Positions 1 through 12,500 of a stretch of 64,000 nt of DNA are shown piece by piece. The notes below the pieces were generated by a model. The model searched no databases and was not told where the DNA came from. It was given only the letters and a program-made list of their open reading frames with translations. The stretch is from assembly GCA_008933995.1 (NCBI GenBank), contig WARS01000016.1:15938886-16002885 (forward strand), given 5' to 3'. How positions within the stretch are numbered: the first letter of the stretch is position 1; every line of letters begins with the position of its first letter. The position numbers and the translations under genes were made by a program. The DNA is from Datnioides undecimradiatus (taxonomy: Eukaryota > Chordata > Actinopteri > Lobotiformes > Datnioididae).

Positions 1-1253
1 TTAATGTCTGTCAGACATGTCTGAAGTCTGACTAATTGATCTGTTTCTTCTGGTTTCATAGATAAATATAGCTGTGTATCGTCCGCGTAGCAGTGGAAAT
101 TTATGTTGTGCTTCCTAATAATATTGCCTAAGGGGAGCATGTAAAGGGAGAACAATAATGGTCCAAGCACAGAACCCTGTGGAACTCCATGATTAACCAT
201 TGTGTGCACGGACGAGTCATTATTAACGTGGACAAACTGGAATCTGTCAGATAGATAAGATTTAAACCAGCTTAGTGCTGTTCCTTTAATGCCAATGACA
301 TGTTCTAGTCTTTGTAGTAGGATACCGTGATCGATGGTGTCAAATGCAGCACTGAGGTCTAGCAGGACAAGTAAGGAGACGAGGCCATTGTCAGAAGCTA
401 TTAGGAGGTCGTTGCTAACCTTAACCAATGCTGTTTCTGTGCTGTGGTTTATTCTAAATCCTGACTGAAATGCTTCAAATAAACTGCTCCTCTGCAGGTG
501 ATCACATAACTGATCAGCTACGGTCTTTTCAAGGATTTTAGAAATAAAGGGGAGGTTGGATATTGGTCTATAGTGCGCTAAAACACCAGGGTCGAGAGAA
601 GGCTTTTTGAGTAGAGGTTTGATGACAGCAACCTTAAAAGCCTGTGGAACATAACCTGTTAGTAATGACAGATTGATCTGGTCTAATATAAAAGTGCCAA
701 TCAGGGGGAAAACATCTTTTAGAAGATGAGTTGGGATGGGGTCCAAAAGACAGGTTGAGGGTTTGGATCTAATGATCGTTGAGGACAGTTCAGTGAGATC
801 TATAGAAGAGAAGTGGTCCAGAGATAACTTAGGGCCTGCAGACATTTCAGGGGCTGCTGCAGATGACACACATGGATCTCTAACAGTTGAAGAGAGTGCG
901 TGATGAATTCTTTCCCTAATATCTTTGATTTTACTAGTAAAGAAATTCATAAATTCATTGCTACTGAGAGCTGAGGGAATAGTTGGCTCAACAGAGCTGT
1001 GACTCTTTGTCAGCCTGGCTACAGTACTGAACAGAAACCTGGGGTTATTCTTATTTTCCTCTATTAATTTGGAATAATAGGCAGTTCTTGCCTTACGCAG
1101 GGCTGATTTGTATGTTATAATACTATCTTTCCAGGAAAGGTGAAATTCTTCAATATTAGTGGATCGCCACTTCCTCTCTAACCTTCGTGAGGACTGTCTT
1201 AAAGTGCGTAACTGTGTGTCAAACCAGGGAGCTAGAGGCAGACCAAACCCCTG
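1..1253 (-). mobile_element. L2-like non-LTR retrotransposon (LINE) fragment, reverse-transcriptase region, 5'-truncated
   Basis: Read on the minus strand, one frame (codons whose lowest base is a multiple of 3) has no stop from 1253 down to the window edge, about 417 codons. It carries reverse-transcriptase landmarks in the right order: [13 protein letters not shown] near 575-537, [11 protein letters not shown] near 359-327, [13 protein letters not shown] near 188-150 and the catalytic YADD box at 89-78. The upstream [10 protein letters not shown] (743-714) and the thumb-like N-terminal part reach to APWFDTQLR near 1232-1206. Recognisable similarity stops near 1240 and an in-frame stop follows at 1254-1256, as expected for a 5'-truncated insertion. 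The 3' part, UTR and tail lie beyond position 1. The motif style fits the L2/CR1 group of fish LINEs; the exact family is not established. The frame was read codon by codon; the family name is from memory of the group. Confidence 0.88.
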
Positions 1254-4200
1254 CTATCAATTGCTTTAAACCTCTATATACACTGATAATAATTAACTGA
1301 AATTTTTCACATTTTTCCAGCTCATTGAGATCTGCCAGGCATGTGAGCCGGCAACAAAAGCATATTGCTGCTGCAAAATTGGTGTACTGAAATGTAATTT
1401 CATTACAGCAACAGACAATGACAGTCCCTGAAGTTTCACTTGATAACATTATCAGTCACCATGACACTTATTCCTACCGCACCTTAACATTTTTATTAGC
1501 TCCAGCCTTTTCTGTGGTGTTTTGTAGTCTGTAGTCAAGCTTACCCAACTGTATCACATATCCCTGGCTTCATCAACACAAAGCAGCCGCCAACAACCAT
1601 TGTACCAACTAACAACCTGCCTCTAAAAAGCCCAGAGAGCATATAATGATTGCCATGAACTTTGATAATAAATACATAAACTGCACACTGCCAAAAATGC
1701 AAGAGATCAAATATCTCTGACTTGCGTAGGTGGATCAGCACAAATAAGTAGAAATACGTATTCAATAAGTAAAAAGTGTTTTATCTGGATTATACAAGTA
1801 TTACGCAACTCTATAATTTCCCTCATCAAATAGATAAGGTATTGCTAATAACAGACCACAGGCTTCAAGCCTGTGTTTATGTTGTTGTTATGGACGACAG
1901 CAGTCTTGACCCGATGTGAGTTGAATGTGATGATTCACCACAGCAAACCTCCTACCCTCTTGTCACTGTACTTTTTTCAGTTTTTTCATTTTCTTTTTTG
2001 CATTTCTTTCTCTGTTTTACTGTCTTTCTGCCTTTTGATATGCTATAGTATCTACAGAAGAGGTTTAAATAATTAGAAATCCATCTCTCTTAATCATAAT
2101 ATGAATGAGTTTTCTCATTCTCTCACGTATCCTGTTCCTGTCTCACTCTACTGTGACACAAATTCCTCTGCATTTCTCTCTCCCTCTGTGTCCTTGTCTC
2201 CTCATTCTTTATTCCCTATTACTGGTTTTAAGTGGTAGTTATGAAATGATGTGTGTAAATGTAGTGAGTTCAGGAGTCAACCCACAAAATGAAACATATG
2301 AACACAAACACAAAAAATAATACACAGAGAGATGCATCTAATGCACACGTCCAAGTGCATCCTATCAGGACAGTGTAAAGCAGTCAGTCACTTTATTTTA
2401 TTGTAATTTCAAATGTACCCATTGACAGTTATGGGTAACTTTATAAAACTGAGTGCTAGCTGTATTTCCATGCAGACCTTTTCTGTCTTCAGTACCCATT
2501 CTCATTTAATCTCATATCACTTTATTTCAGAGGGTTCAGACAGATCTTTCTTCCAAGTTCCTACACTTTTCCAACTGTGATCTCTTTTTCCAGATGGAGG
2601 CATTTTAAAACATTATGACAATTTTCACCCCACTGCAGTTACATTATGGCATTGCATTATCGCAAATTATTTTGAGATATGGATATAATAACATATATAA
2701 TGAAGAGATAAAGTATAGTTTTCTAAAGAGGTGCACATGTGAAAATTAAGTTTCATATGTTGCAGCAGTGATCATCAAAACTACAAATTATACAGAGTTA
2801 TGTTCTGAGCATCCTGAATTAAATCATCCTTAGTGAGAAAATACACAATATCTCAAAGTCTGTTTTGTTTGAGTTGGATAGCTTTTCATTTCGGGTCACC
2901 TTGTTTCCCAGACACATAAATGATCAAAGAAGCTGCATTAGTAAAATTTTAGTGTATAACTATGTGACGACCCCACATCTTTCACTGTTTGGCTGCCTGT
3001 TTGTCCTTGTCACTGTGTTTTCTTGTTACAGCTACTCAATATCAGCAAGTCTTCAATGATTGGAAACATCTTGGTCCAGTGTTCTCTACACTATATAAGC
3101 ACACCCCACATATTTAATGTTGGAAAACGAAAGGGGGAATGCTGCCTCCTTTGCTCTATGCAGACTGTTGCTGTGTTTTGTTGCTGTGATTTTACTTGCA
3201 ACACCATGCTTATAAAATTTGCCATACATGCAGACACTCAAGATTTACTGACTGATTACACACCTCATACTCTTACTTATACTCTTTTGGATATAGTTAG
3301 GTTTGATCATGACTTTGAGCTGGTCAACAATCTACAACATTCATTCTGACGTTAAGCTAATCTAGTCTAATCTTTCTTGACCAATCTCAATTTCTGCAGC
3401 CACCTAACATTGAGAAGCCTTTTACATGAAATATGTTTTGACTTGTCACAGGAGGAAAAGCACACAAAATAATAAAATTATTCATTATCACACTCCCATG
3501 GTTTAACTGGGAGCTTTGAATAAAACAAAGCCTTTATTACTGTTATTAGTAACACCTATGTTTTTTTTCTATTATGACAAGTCAAAATTGATGCTGTGAA
3601 AAAAAGGCTCATTGGGCAGAACCACACAGATATACAAAGCCAATCAATCACACGCTTAAACAATATAAAACCAACTTAGTGGACAAACCTGTTGCCATTC
3701 AAAATCGACACAGGAAGAATTTGGGTTGGGGACAAAAACCTTCATGAGTTTTGTAGGGTTTGGCAGCAGTGCTGTTGTGAAATTGCTCCTGTATTAGTCT
3801 TGACCAAAAGTCTGTCCCTTTCAACCACAGAGAGCACAGAGAATACTAATTGTATCCATGGACACTCTAATTTGCACATTCAATCTTGCAAATTTTAAAA
3901 CCAATGAATTGGCAAATTGGATAAGAAACACGCCGTCCATTTATAATATCTTAAAGGTTTTTGCTACAAAATCCATAGAGAGCTCATCCATCACGTCAGC
4001 TCAAACAAATGAGACTCAACCTCACTGGTGAGTTTGCAAAGATGCAGCCTGATTTCTTAGTTAGCTAGGTGGACAATGAAGCTATAATGATTTATTAAAA
4101 TGGAGTATAACAACTTGGGCTCCTAAACATTTTTTCTGTGTGGTTCAGTTGGTTATTTTCTATTTCTCAGACAATGCTGTGAACAACACTGGGTGTTCAG

Positions 4201-7200
4201 TGGATTATCCAGAGTCATTCTTAAAGACAAGCTGATTTTGAATTTGAAGTGGTTTTCAAGGCACCACAGATACAATTTCCTTAACCTCCATTGTAGAAAG
4301 GTGGTGGCAGAAATCTGCAGGACTACAAAACCTTGGCAGGGTAAACCATAACTACATGCATTATCAGATACCTCAAGTAAACTATATACATTGCACTAAT
4401 GTTTTTACCCTTTTGACAGACAGCTGAGCCACCAGTAAATTCATCTTCAGTTCTGAGCAGTTCTGAGAAGTTGATGTCGAGAAGACGATCCAGACCAAGA
4501 GGCAGTAGAATGAAGTGCATGTGAGAATGTGAGGATAGTCAGCTTCCTTGGTGCAAGCACCAACAAAGCCTCCCAAGGATATCAGTGTGGACCACACTTC
4601 TTCATTTTGTCTGCGCTTCAGCCAATGGGAATACCCAACTGACCAGAGATGTCGATCGCTCAGTCAGGGACTTTCACATACCAAGTGTGCAAGAGCTGTA
4701 ACATATAGATTAAGCAATCAACATTTAAGAAATGGGGAATCATGATTAAATTGAAAATGCACTCATTTGAGTGGCTTATAATTAAGTTCTCATCCATTTT
4801 CCATTTGCTGGGTTAAATTGCTACATGTGAAATTACATGAGCAGAGAGATGAGGGAGCAAAAAGCTCTGAAAGGCAGGTGATCAACCACAAACGGTCCAG
4901 CTGCTGCCACCTTTTCTGAGTCTGTAAACTAGCTTACCTAGTGGCTGAGTGTTAAAAAATCAGAAAAAAAAATGGCTTTGATTTTATTTCTCTACGGTGA
5001 CAACCATGTAGGAGGACATACACAACATAAATGAGACCTTATTGATAAATCACCACACATTGTCCGATTTACTATGATAGTATGACAGTGGTTGACTCAT
5101 TGTGTTACAGTGTCAAGTGGCAGCATTAACTGAGCTGCCCTGACAAACCTCTTCTTATCTTTGACACTACTGCACACACATACACGCAAGCAAAGCAGAG
5201 GCGCAGCATTGTCAGCGGATGATGAAAGTGTGTATTAAAATGACGAGAACTGTCAAAGCCAGCAGAGGACAGAGATAATATTCCCTCATTTCCTCCTCTC
5301 ACGTTGGACACATTATCAAGGACAGGAGAATGGCTTGGTTAATCACAATGTACAAGAGAAGAAAGGAGGAGAGAAGAGATGGAATGGAAAGAGGTGGAGG
5401 TGAGATAAGGTGCTCTGTTTCCATGAATGGCCAACACGTTTCTGGTAATTTCTTAACCAAAGGCACATCTGTGAAATGAGTTAGAGTGGGAGGACTGAGT
5501 AATCAGTTTGTGTTGTAAGAACTCACGTCAGTAATGTCCGCTTCAATTAGCTTCTCTCATCTCTCATAAATGTCCTTACCTGCCATAACCACAGCATGCT
5601 GACAGTCTCATAAAGGAAAGGAGAGCGGAGTTCAAGCTTACTGACCTTGGAGATAACAGAAAAGGTGTCCTGATATGGTCTCAGAAGTTGGGCTGCTAAT
5701 TTTTCTTAATCAGGTGAAAACACTTTTCAAAAGCCTGTAAACCATCTTCCCTATATGCAATGACACGCACTGCTCTACTTTAGTTAAATTTGTTTGATTG
5801 AGTCTGGCCCTTGATGTTGCAATAAAGATGGAATAATGCTACTAACAGGAAAAAGGAATAATCTGTTTATGAATGCATAAACTGATGACTTCCCGAAATA
5901 ACATTCTTTACATTACTGGAGCATTGGTTTTTGTGCTTAGTTTGATTACCCAGAGAGAATTAAAGGAGGTCTGAATTTTGGTTATGAAAAATAAAACCTT
6001 GTTGTAGCCCCAGAGACCTGGACTTGCAGATGAGGATGGTTCAAAGTGAAGTGTGGTGGTCTTGAGGGAGTTTAGTGATGTAAAGAGGAAATAAAAGTTA
6101 AAAATGTCCCAATGATCTCTGTGATCTACAGCTACATTTGCAGGATGTTACAGTCTGTGTACTGTACTTGTGCTCATGTGCAGTCCATAAACTCAAACTG
6201 GTGTGAAATATCTGTTTCTAGCCACCGAATATGAAAGTAGAAAAAACACAGTGAGTGAAGTCATTTGCTTTGTTCCTTCAGCCTTACTTCCACGACTCTT
6301 GATGTATCAAGAGTCGTATATCACAAGCAGGTTCCATATACAAAGTTTAATAATGTCTCAAAAAGGTTTCAAGGATAAGTCAAATTCACAGTAATGAACA
6401 GCAACACATCTCCATTTTAGCAATACTGCCCAAAATCACAAATCAAAGCTATTATTTTAGTTTGAACTGCATACAACACACTTTATTACAAGATAGACAG
6501 TCATGTAAATTACATTGAATGCACTGAGTTAACAGAGATAACAGTATGATAATAGTATGGCTCTATGGAAGAAGAGAGTGTGAAAACCAAAAATATGGAT
6601 CCAAGACCTGCTAATTGCAGGTGCCACAAAACAGGGTCAGGACCTGGATAACACAACTATCACAACTATCTGAATATCTTAAGTCATGCAATTTATGAGC
6701 CAAGTGCTTAAAGGTTATTGTAGAATTGACCGTGCATAGGATCATATTGATTAGTAATAATGGAATAGAAAAAAAATTGGTCAGCGTTTATGAGGAAAAC
6801 TGCTCAAGGTATGACCCTCTGCAGTCTGTTGTGTTGCACACTGGCTCATTTGCTCTAATTCAAAAAATGCATTTTGTTCTGAAGTCCTTCTCTTTCACAA
6901 TCTTAACTCCACATATAATTGGAAATATTTTTTTCATTTAGTGAGACATTTATCAAACATACATTAAACTTAATAAGGCCAGATAAAGAGATCTAAGTAG
7001 AACATTATGTTTCTCAAGTACATCTCAATTTTGACACTCATAGATCATATTCTCCTCTCATCATTCATCATTCAGGAGAGATCTCAGAGCAGCTTATGGG
7101 CACTGCATATTCTAAGTAAAATCTCCCTCATTTGTTTTGCTTCTGCAGTTCCAAGTGTCATTTCTCTTAAATTCATCTTTTCTGTTCCTCATCTTGGTGG

Positions 7201-9400
7201 GGGGTTAGGATAAACAGTTCAGAATTCAGTGCACTTAAAGTCAGAACATGATTTACTTCTCAGAAGACAAAGAAACCGCCTTTATAAGCAGCACATTTGT
7301 GAAGAGCACATCACATGGAGTGGCGGTGACTGATTGGCATGGTCTGCATTCTTTAATGGAAAAACTGAGAACTGTGACAAACAGAAGTGAGTTTTACCGT
7401 CACTTTGCCTGTGATGAAGAAGTTATGAGATTAGTGAAAGTTCAACTTGAGGTCTCAGGGGAGATGTGTAACTTTTTTTGCGTAACAGTTTCATGAAGAC
7501 TGTTGTGTTGTCAAAGAGTGATCATGTGTCGCACAACCATTTTCTTTTCTGAAAAAGAACCAAGAAGGAGCACTGACCCTCAAACCACTGAAAAGAAAGA
7601 AAAGGAAGTTTAGAAAAAGCAGGTGATCACACTGCACTTGGTTTTTACTCTTTAGCAGCTGTTGCTACTAGAAAAGATCCACATCTGCTCTCGTCTTCAA
7701 CCTATTTCTTACTGTCTGAACCTGCAACTACTGTAGTTAGAGCATAATTGTCACCACTCTAAAATGACCCAATGCATTTAATCTAAACATTGAAGGTGTC
7801 GCACTGTGACATTTTTTTCCCTTCCACCAGTTCTTAATGTGCAGATGAAGCCCTTGAACATTGGGCAAAATGACAAACATATGTGACATAGATATGACAT
7901 ACATATGTTTAAACTGGGAAGTTTGGTGGCTTATTGTTCAATTTCAAGTTAAGTGTTTTTGTAAAAGTTCATGTAAAAAGACAATTACATCATCATCAAG
8001 TAAACATCTCCAGAAACTGAAAGTAAGAACAGAGACTACATAAACTTAAATGTAAGCCTTCACTGACCTACAGATAGCCGAAGTGTTTGTTTAGAAAAAT
8101 ATAGAAGAAATGATATCCCACATCTGTGACTGTTTCTCTGATCTGCTCTGCATGAGTGTGTGTAAATCAGAGCTCCTGAAGACGACAAAATTTTCGTCTT
8201 ACCTGTAATTTTACAGTTTTATTGTAGTTTCCGAACAGCTTCGAGTGCATCACCATGACTCTTTGATCAAGAGAATATCTGATTGTAATTTGTATGTAGC
8301 CCTTAGGAAACTAACATAGTTATTATCTAAACACATGGGGGACAATAACGATGAATCAATGATTGATTGACTGGTCATTAAGAATTTTTTAAGTTGAATG
8401 ATTTCACGAAAGTAAAGACAAAAAATGGTGCCTCCTATTATATCCAGCTACAGAATAGTGAATTTTCAAAACATGCTGCAATGACTGACATTCACCAAAA
8501 GGGGACACAATGAAACTATTTTATGATAAGGCGGCCATCTTGGGGTCTGGAAAAAGAGTTTTGTTTTTGTTTTTTTTAAATGCCGTGAGCGAAGCAAAAC
8601 ATTGTGTGGGTGTGTTTCACGGACTTTGCAATGCTGTCGGAGAAAATATGCTGCCAGAAAAAAAGTATATTTGGTACTGACCAAAACAAGCTATTAAGAT
8701 TTATTAAAATTACAATACGATCAATTAATGATTGATTGATAATCTTACCAGAGATTGCTAAATGAAAGTTTGCAACCCTGGCACCCATACTTAGAGCGAA
8801 ATGTGTAACAGACAGAGTCCGTCATTGTCACTTGTCAAGTGTCAAGTGTCACATTTTTGGAAAACACTTTCATTGACATACATACAGTATGCATCTACTA
8901 ATGGTGTATGCATGAATGTGTGTGTTATTGTGACAAAAGCAGAAGACACAATGCATTAAATTTCACCAATCCACAACGCTGCTGCTTTACTGTTCATTAA
9001 TTATTTAACTGTCTGGATTAGCTATACTATCACACAGTATTTCTTTAAACATCCATCTGATTAATGTCACTGAATGTATATCATCCATTCTCTATCTATT
9101 CCCCCGGCTAATATATTATTGGATTAATTCACATTAACAAACAAAAAATTTAAGCTATGAGTGAAAATAATCTGCCTACATTCACATTATTCACATTCAT
9201 CTTACATCTGGGAACAACCAGGATTGTTATCTAAAAATGAAAATGTAAAATTCTAAAGACTGTGTCAAAAGTCTTGATGTGTCTCATCTACTTCAAATTA
9301 AACTTTTGGTCAAATTCTAAACAAAATTTATTTTAAGTATATTTTTCAGACTAGTTTACTAGGAACACAAAACTGTGTCCCTGTGTCCAAAAGCTGACTT
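1254..9400. other. Intergenic stretch without recognised genes
   Basis: No spliced or single-exon gene could be supported on either strand. The open frames are short, AT-rich and without recognisable domains. The only item singled out is the short hairpin at 6292-6317. Small tandem runs such as the repeated TGTCAAG at about 8834-8850 are also present. Confidence 0.6.
6292..6317. repeat. Perfect 12-bp inverted repeat with 2-nt loop
   Basis: ACGACTCTTGAT (6292-6303) and ATCAAGAGTCGT (6306-6317) are exact reverse complements, separated by GT. The pairing does not extend outward. It could be a chance cruciform, a dimeric protein site or a scar; no flanking gene suggests a role. Confidence 0.8.
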
Positions 9401-9436
9401 TTGGGTGGGAAAATGTGTTTGTGTGTGTGTGTGTGC

Positions 9437-9455
9437 ATTTGCATGAGGGGAAGTC
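9437..9455 (+). promoter_or_regulatory. Octamer plus PU.1/Ets-like site upstream of the Ig receptor
   Basis: A consensus octamer ATTTGCAT is at 9437-9444, followed directly by GAGGGGAAGTC (9445-9455), which fits the purine-rich PU.1/Ets core GGAA. The pair lies 66-84 bp upstream of the ATG at 9521. No clear TATA box is seen. Octamer and PU.1 sites are typical of B-cell and myeloid promoters in vertebrates, which agrees with a leukocyte receptor. The functional link is inferred. Confidence 0.45.
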
Positions 9456-9520
9456 AAATGCACACGCTCTGGTTTGACTGATGTACACATGCCTTCCGTT
9501 CTCAGTTCGTCATTTTTACC

Positions 9521-12500
9521 ATGCACAAAATCTATGCTTACTACTGTCTTCTGTCTGGTGAGTTTATCTTTTTTATATTCTCTGTATCTCCACCTGCTGC
9601 AGCTTGTACATAAATACTACAGTGTTTATGTGTTACTTTGAAAAAAGTTTTGTTTTGCCATTACGATAATAATTTCCTGCATGAAACTTGAAAGAAATGT
9701 GCAGAATTGAATTTGTTTTATGCAACAACAATAATAAGAAAATATGTTCTTTTGTCTTGTAGCTTTGACTATTAAGGACATAATGCCTCTCAACATAAAG
9801 GGATGTGTTGGGAACACCGTGACATTCAAATGTGACAACTGGAACGCTTTTTTTAATGTTAAAACTAATGTTAAGTACTTTTGTCATTTTCCATGTAAAA
9901 CTGACAAAGACATCATCATCAAAGCATCATTTCAAAAGACTCAACATTATAATAGCATAGAGATAACTAACAGTGCAGAGGGTTTATTTGTGACCTTCTT
10001 TAATCCCAAAAAGTCAGACTCAAACATCTATTATTGTGGAGCAGAAAAAATTGGTTTTGATTTATTTATCAAGGTGAATCTTACAGTTACAGATGGTGAG
10101 TTTATGAAATCCTTTTTCTTTTATTAATAATATACCACTAGTATTAACAGTAGTAACAATCCAAATAACTGATGCTCTAATAATTACTGTGTCTGTTGTT
10201 TTCAGATGAGTCTTCCTGTCCCAAGACAACTCCAAAAACATTTGCTGTCACAAACAGCTCAAGAGTGGCAACAAGTAGCCCAGATATTGTCACAGATATG
10301 TCTATGCCAAACATCATCCAGTCTACAACAACAGCAATTACATCACCAGTAATAAGAGATACCGGTACAAACAAAAAGGTTTCATATATATATATATATA
10401 CACACAGTCTTTCTTTTTAAAAAAAGATTCATTTACAGCAAAGAGGATGTGTGGGGGACAAAGTGTGATAAAACTTTTTTTCATCTGTCTTCCTCTTTCT
10501 CTGGCTAGGAAGTGTACTGTATTCGATCATAGCTTTAACTGTTACAACAGCTATACTGATGGTCCTTCTGAAGCTTATGAGGAAGATGACAAAGAAACAA
10601 TTGAGTAAGACCCACAAAACACCACACACATTGCACATGTGCAAAAAATCAACATCAGCCTTTGCCAGATATTTAACAAATGTCCTATGTGTTTTCAGAT
10701 GGAAGAGACGTACAAGAGGTGGGTTATCTTAAATTAGCTCTCAAAAACAATGTAAAGAGCGTTTGGTTTCACATTTAAACATGACAGTTTTATTCAAGTC
10801 AGGAGGGAGGTCTGACAGTCTTCAGTTGTGGTGTAACTGCCATGGCCACGTGTAAAGTAGAGCTATCATATGTGACCACTGAGAGAATGATTCACTTTCA
10901 TAAAGCAGCTTTCACATCTCATATTGGACCACTGAATGCAGCATTTAAAAAGGACTATGGTCACTACTGCTACTACTATAGTAATAACAGAAGCTTGTTC
11001 TCAGGATTTTTTTGGCTGTGTGCTTATTGCGCATCATTTACGGTAAAGAGGGAAGGTATTCAGGTCACATTCAGCAGGTCAGAGAGGTAGCCTGACTATG
11101 TCTTTCATCCAAATCCAAATAAAAGATTTGGATAACAAATATATTCGATATTAAAGTCAAATGATTTTAGGGAGCCTATGAAATTACAAGGTTCAATCAA
11201 AAACCGTACCTGATGTTAAATTTGGCTGCTGTCCCCTTTGAGTTTGCCACCTTGTACGTTGATATACCATTTCCAGCACTGCTGCCATGCCTGGAAGTCC
11301 CGTTCTGTAATTGTGTCAAGGATCATCTCTGTAACAAGCTGGATGTCCTCTTCTGTGTCAAAATGACAACCCCTCAGCTTGAAATTCATTGTGGGAGAAG
11401 AGGAAGTCACAGGAAGCCAAATTCAGCAAAAAGGGTGGGAAGGAAGTGACATGTGTGTTTTTGTGGGCACAAATGAATACGGTGCCTGTGCACTGTGAGC
11501 CAGTGTGTTGTCACGATTGTTCCTCCAGGTGCCATTGCAGCAGCTTGCCCTCAATGTCCTCTCTCAGATGCCTCAGCACAATGCCTTAAACACAGCATTA
11601 ACAGTCTGACCTTCAGGGACGAAGTCACAATTCAGAAATTCGGGGGAAAATAATCAGCATGACCTCATGATCAGATGCACTGACTTCCCCCTTTGATGCT
11701 GCAGCTTTTCCATTGCTAAGACTGCTGGTCCCTGGGTTTTGCATGAGAAGGTATACAGAAGCAAGGATGCTCTGGGACTCCCAGGTGGTGTTCGCTTGAC
11801 ATAACTCAGTATGTTTACTCACAATGACTGTATCTAGTCACTGCTACTTCCTTGTTACTGAGCCATGCTGCATTTAGGCCACTATCTGAAAACATTTTGA
11901 TCCCACCTTGTAAATGGGGAAGGAGTTTGGAAAGGGTTAGCTTTATGATTCCCTTATTTAAAAAGATAAATCCAAACTGTGATTTTTGAATTCTTCTTTT
12001 TCTTTAAATTTCTCAAAAATAAAACTTAGATGTTTTGGGATTTTCTGTCCTTTTCTGACTCACCTTTCTTTTATGAAGCAGTTTTAATGGTATTAATAAT
12101 ATTTTAATAATGTTTTAAAATTGAACCGATTATCCTTCTTATGTGCTTATTACCTTGTTTCTGATTTTCCTAACTCAAGCTGACAGTGTTTCTCACAAAA
12201 CCTTTTTTCTCTGGTTTTCTATTTCAAGGATGTTGAATATGATCCAATCAGACCTGAAGACCAGCAAACTGTGAGGCAATCTGCAACGATCTCTACTGCA
12301 TTCTTCTGTGAAGATCCTGGCAGTCTCTATGTTAATTTATTCTACAACCAGGGCACTAAATTTGCAGCTAAGAATCAAGATTATTATTCAAATTCAGCTT
12401 CCAGTGCTGCGGTCAGTTCAAAGGACGCATGTACAGAATACAGAGCCACAGATAACCAGTGTGAATTGGTGTACTCTGTTGCTCAACTACCCAAAGTGCA

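Noticed and set aside
8466..8788. Minus-strand frames containing a Cys/His pattern near 8580-8620 that briefly suggested a THAP-type zinc finger
   Set aside because: Only one CxxxxH-like pair is present and stops follow at once; the required C2CH spacing and AVPTIF-like end are missing.
10842..11090. Open frame of 82 codons in receptor intron 5 starting ATGGCCACGTG
   Set aside because: It lies in the duplicated segment; the second copy has several stops in the same place, so coding is unlikely.
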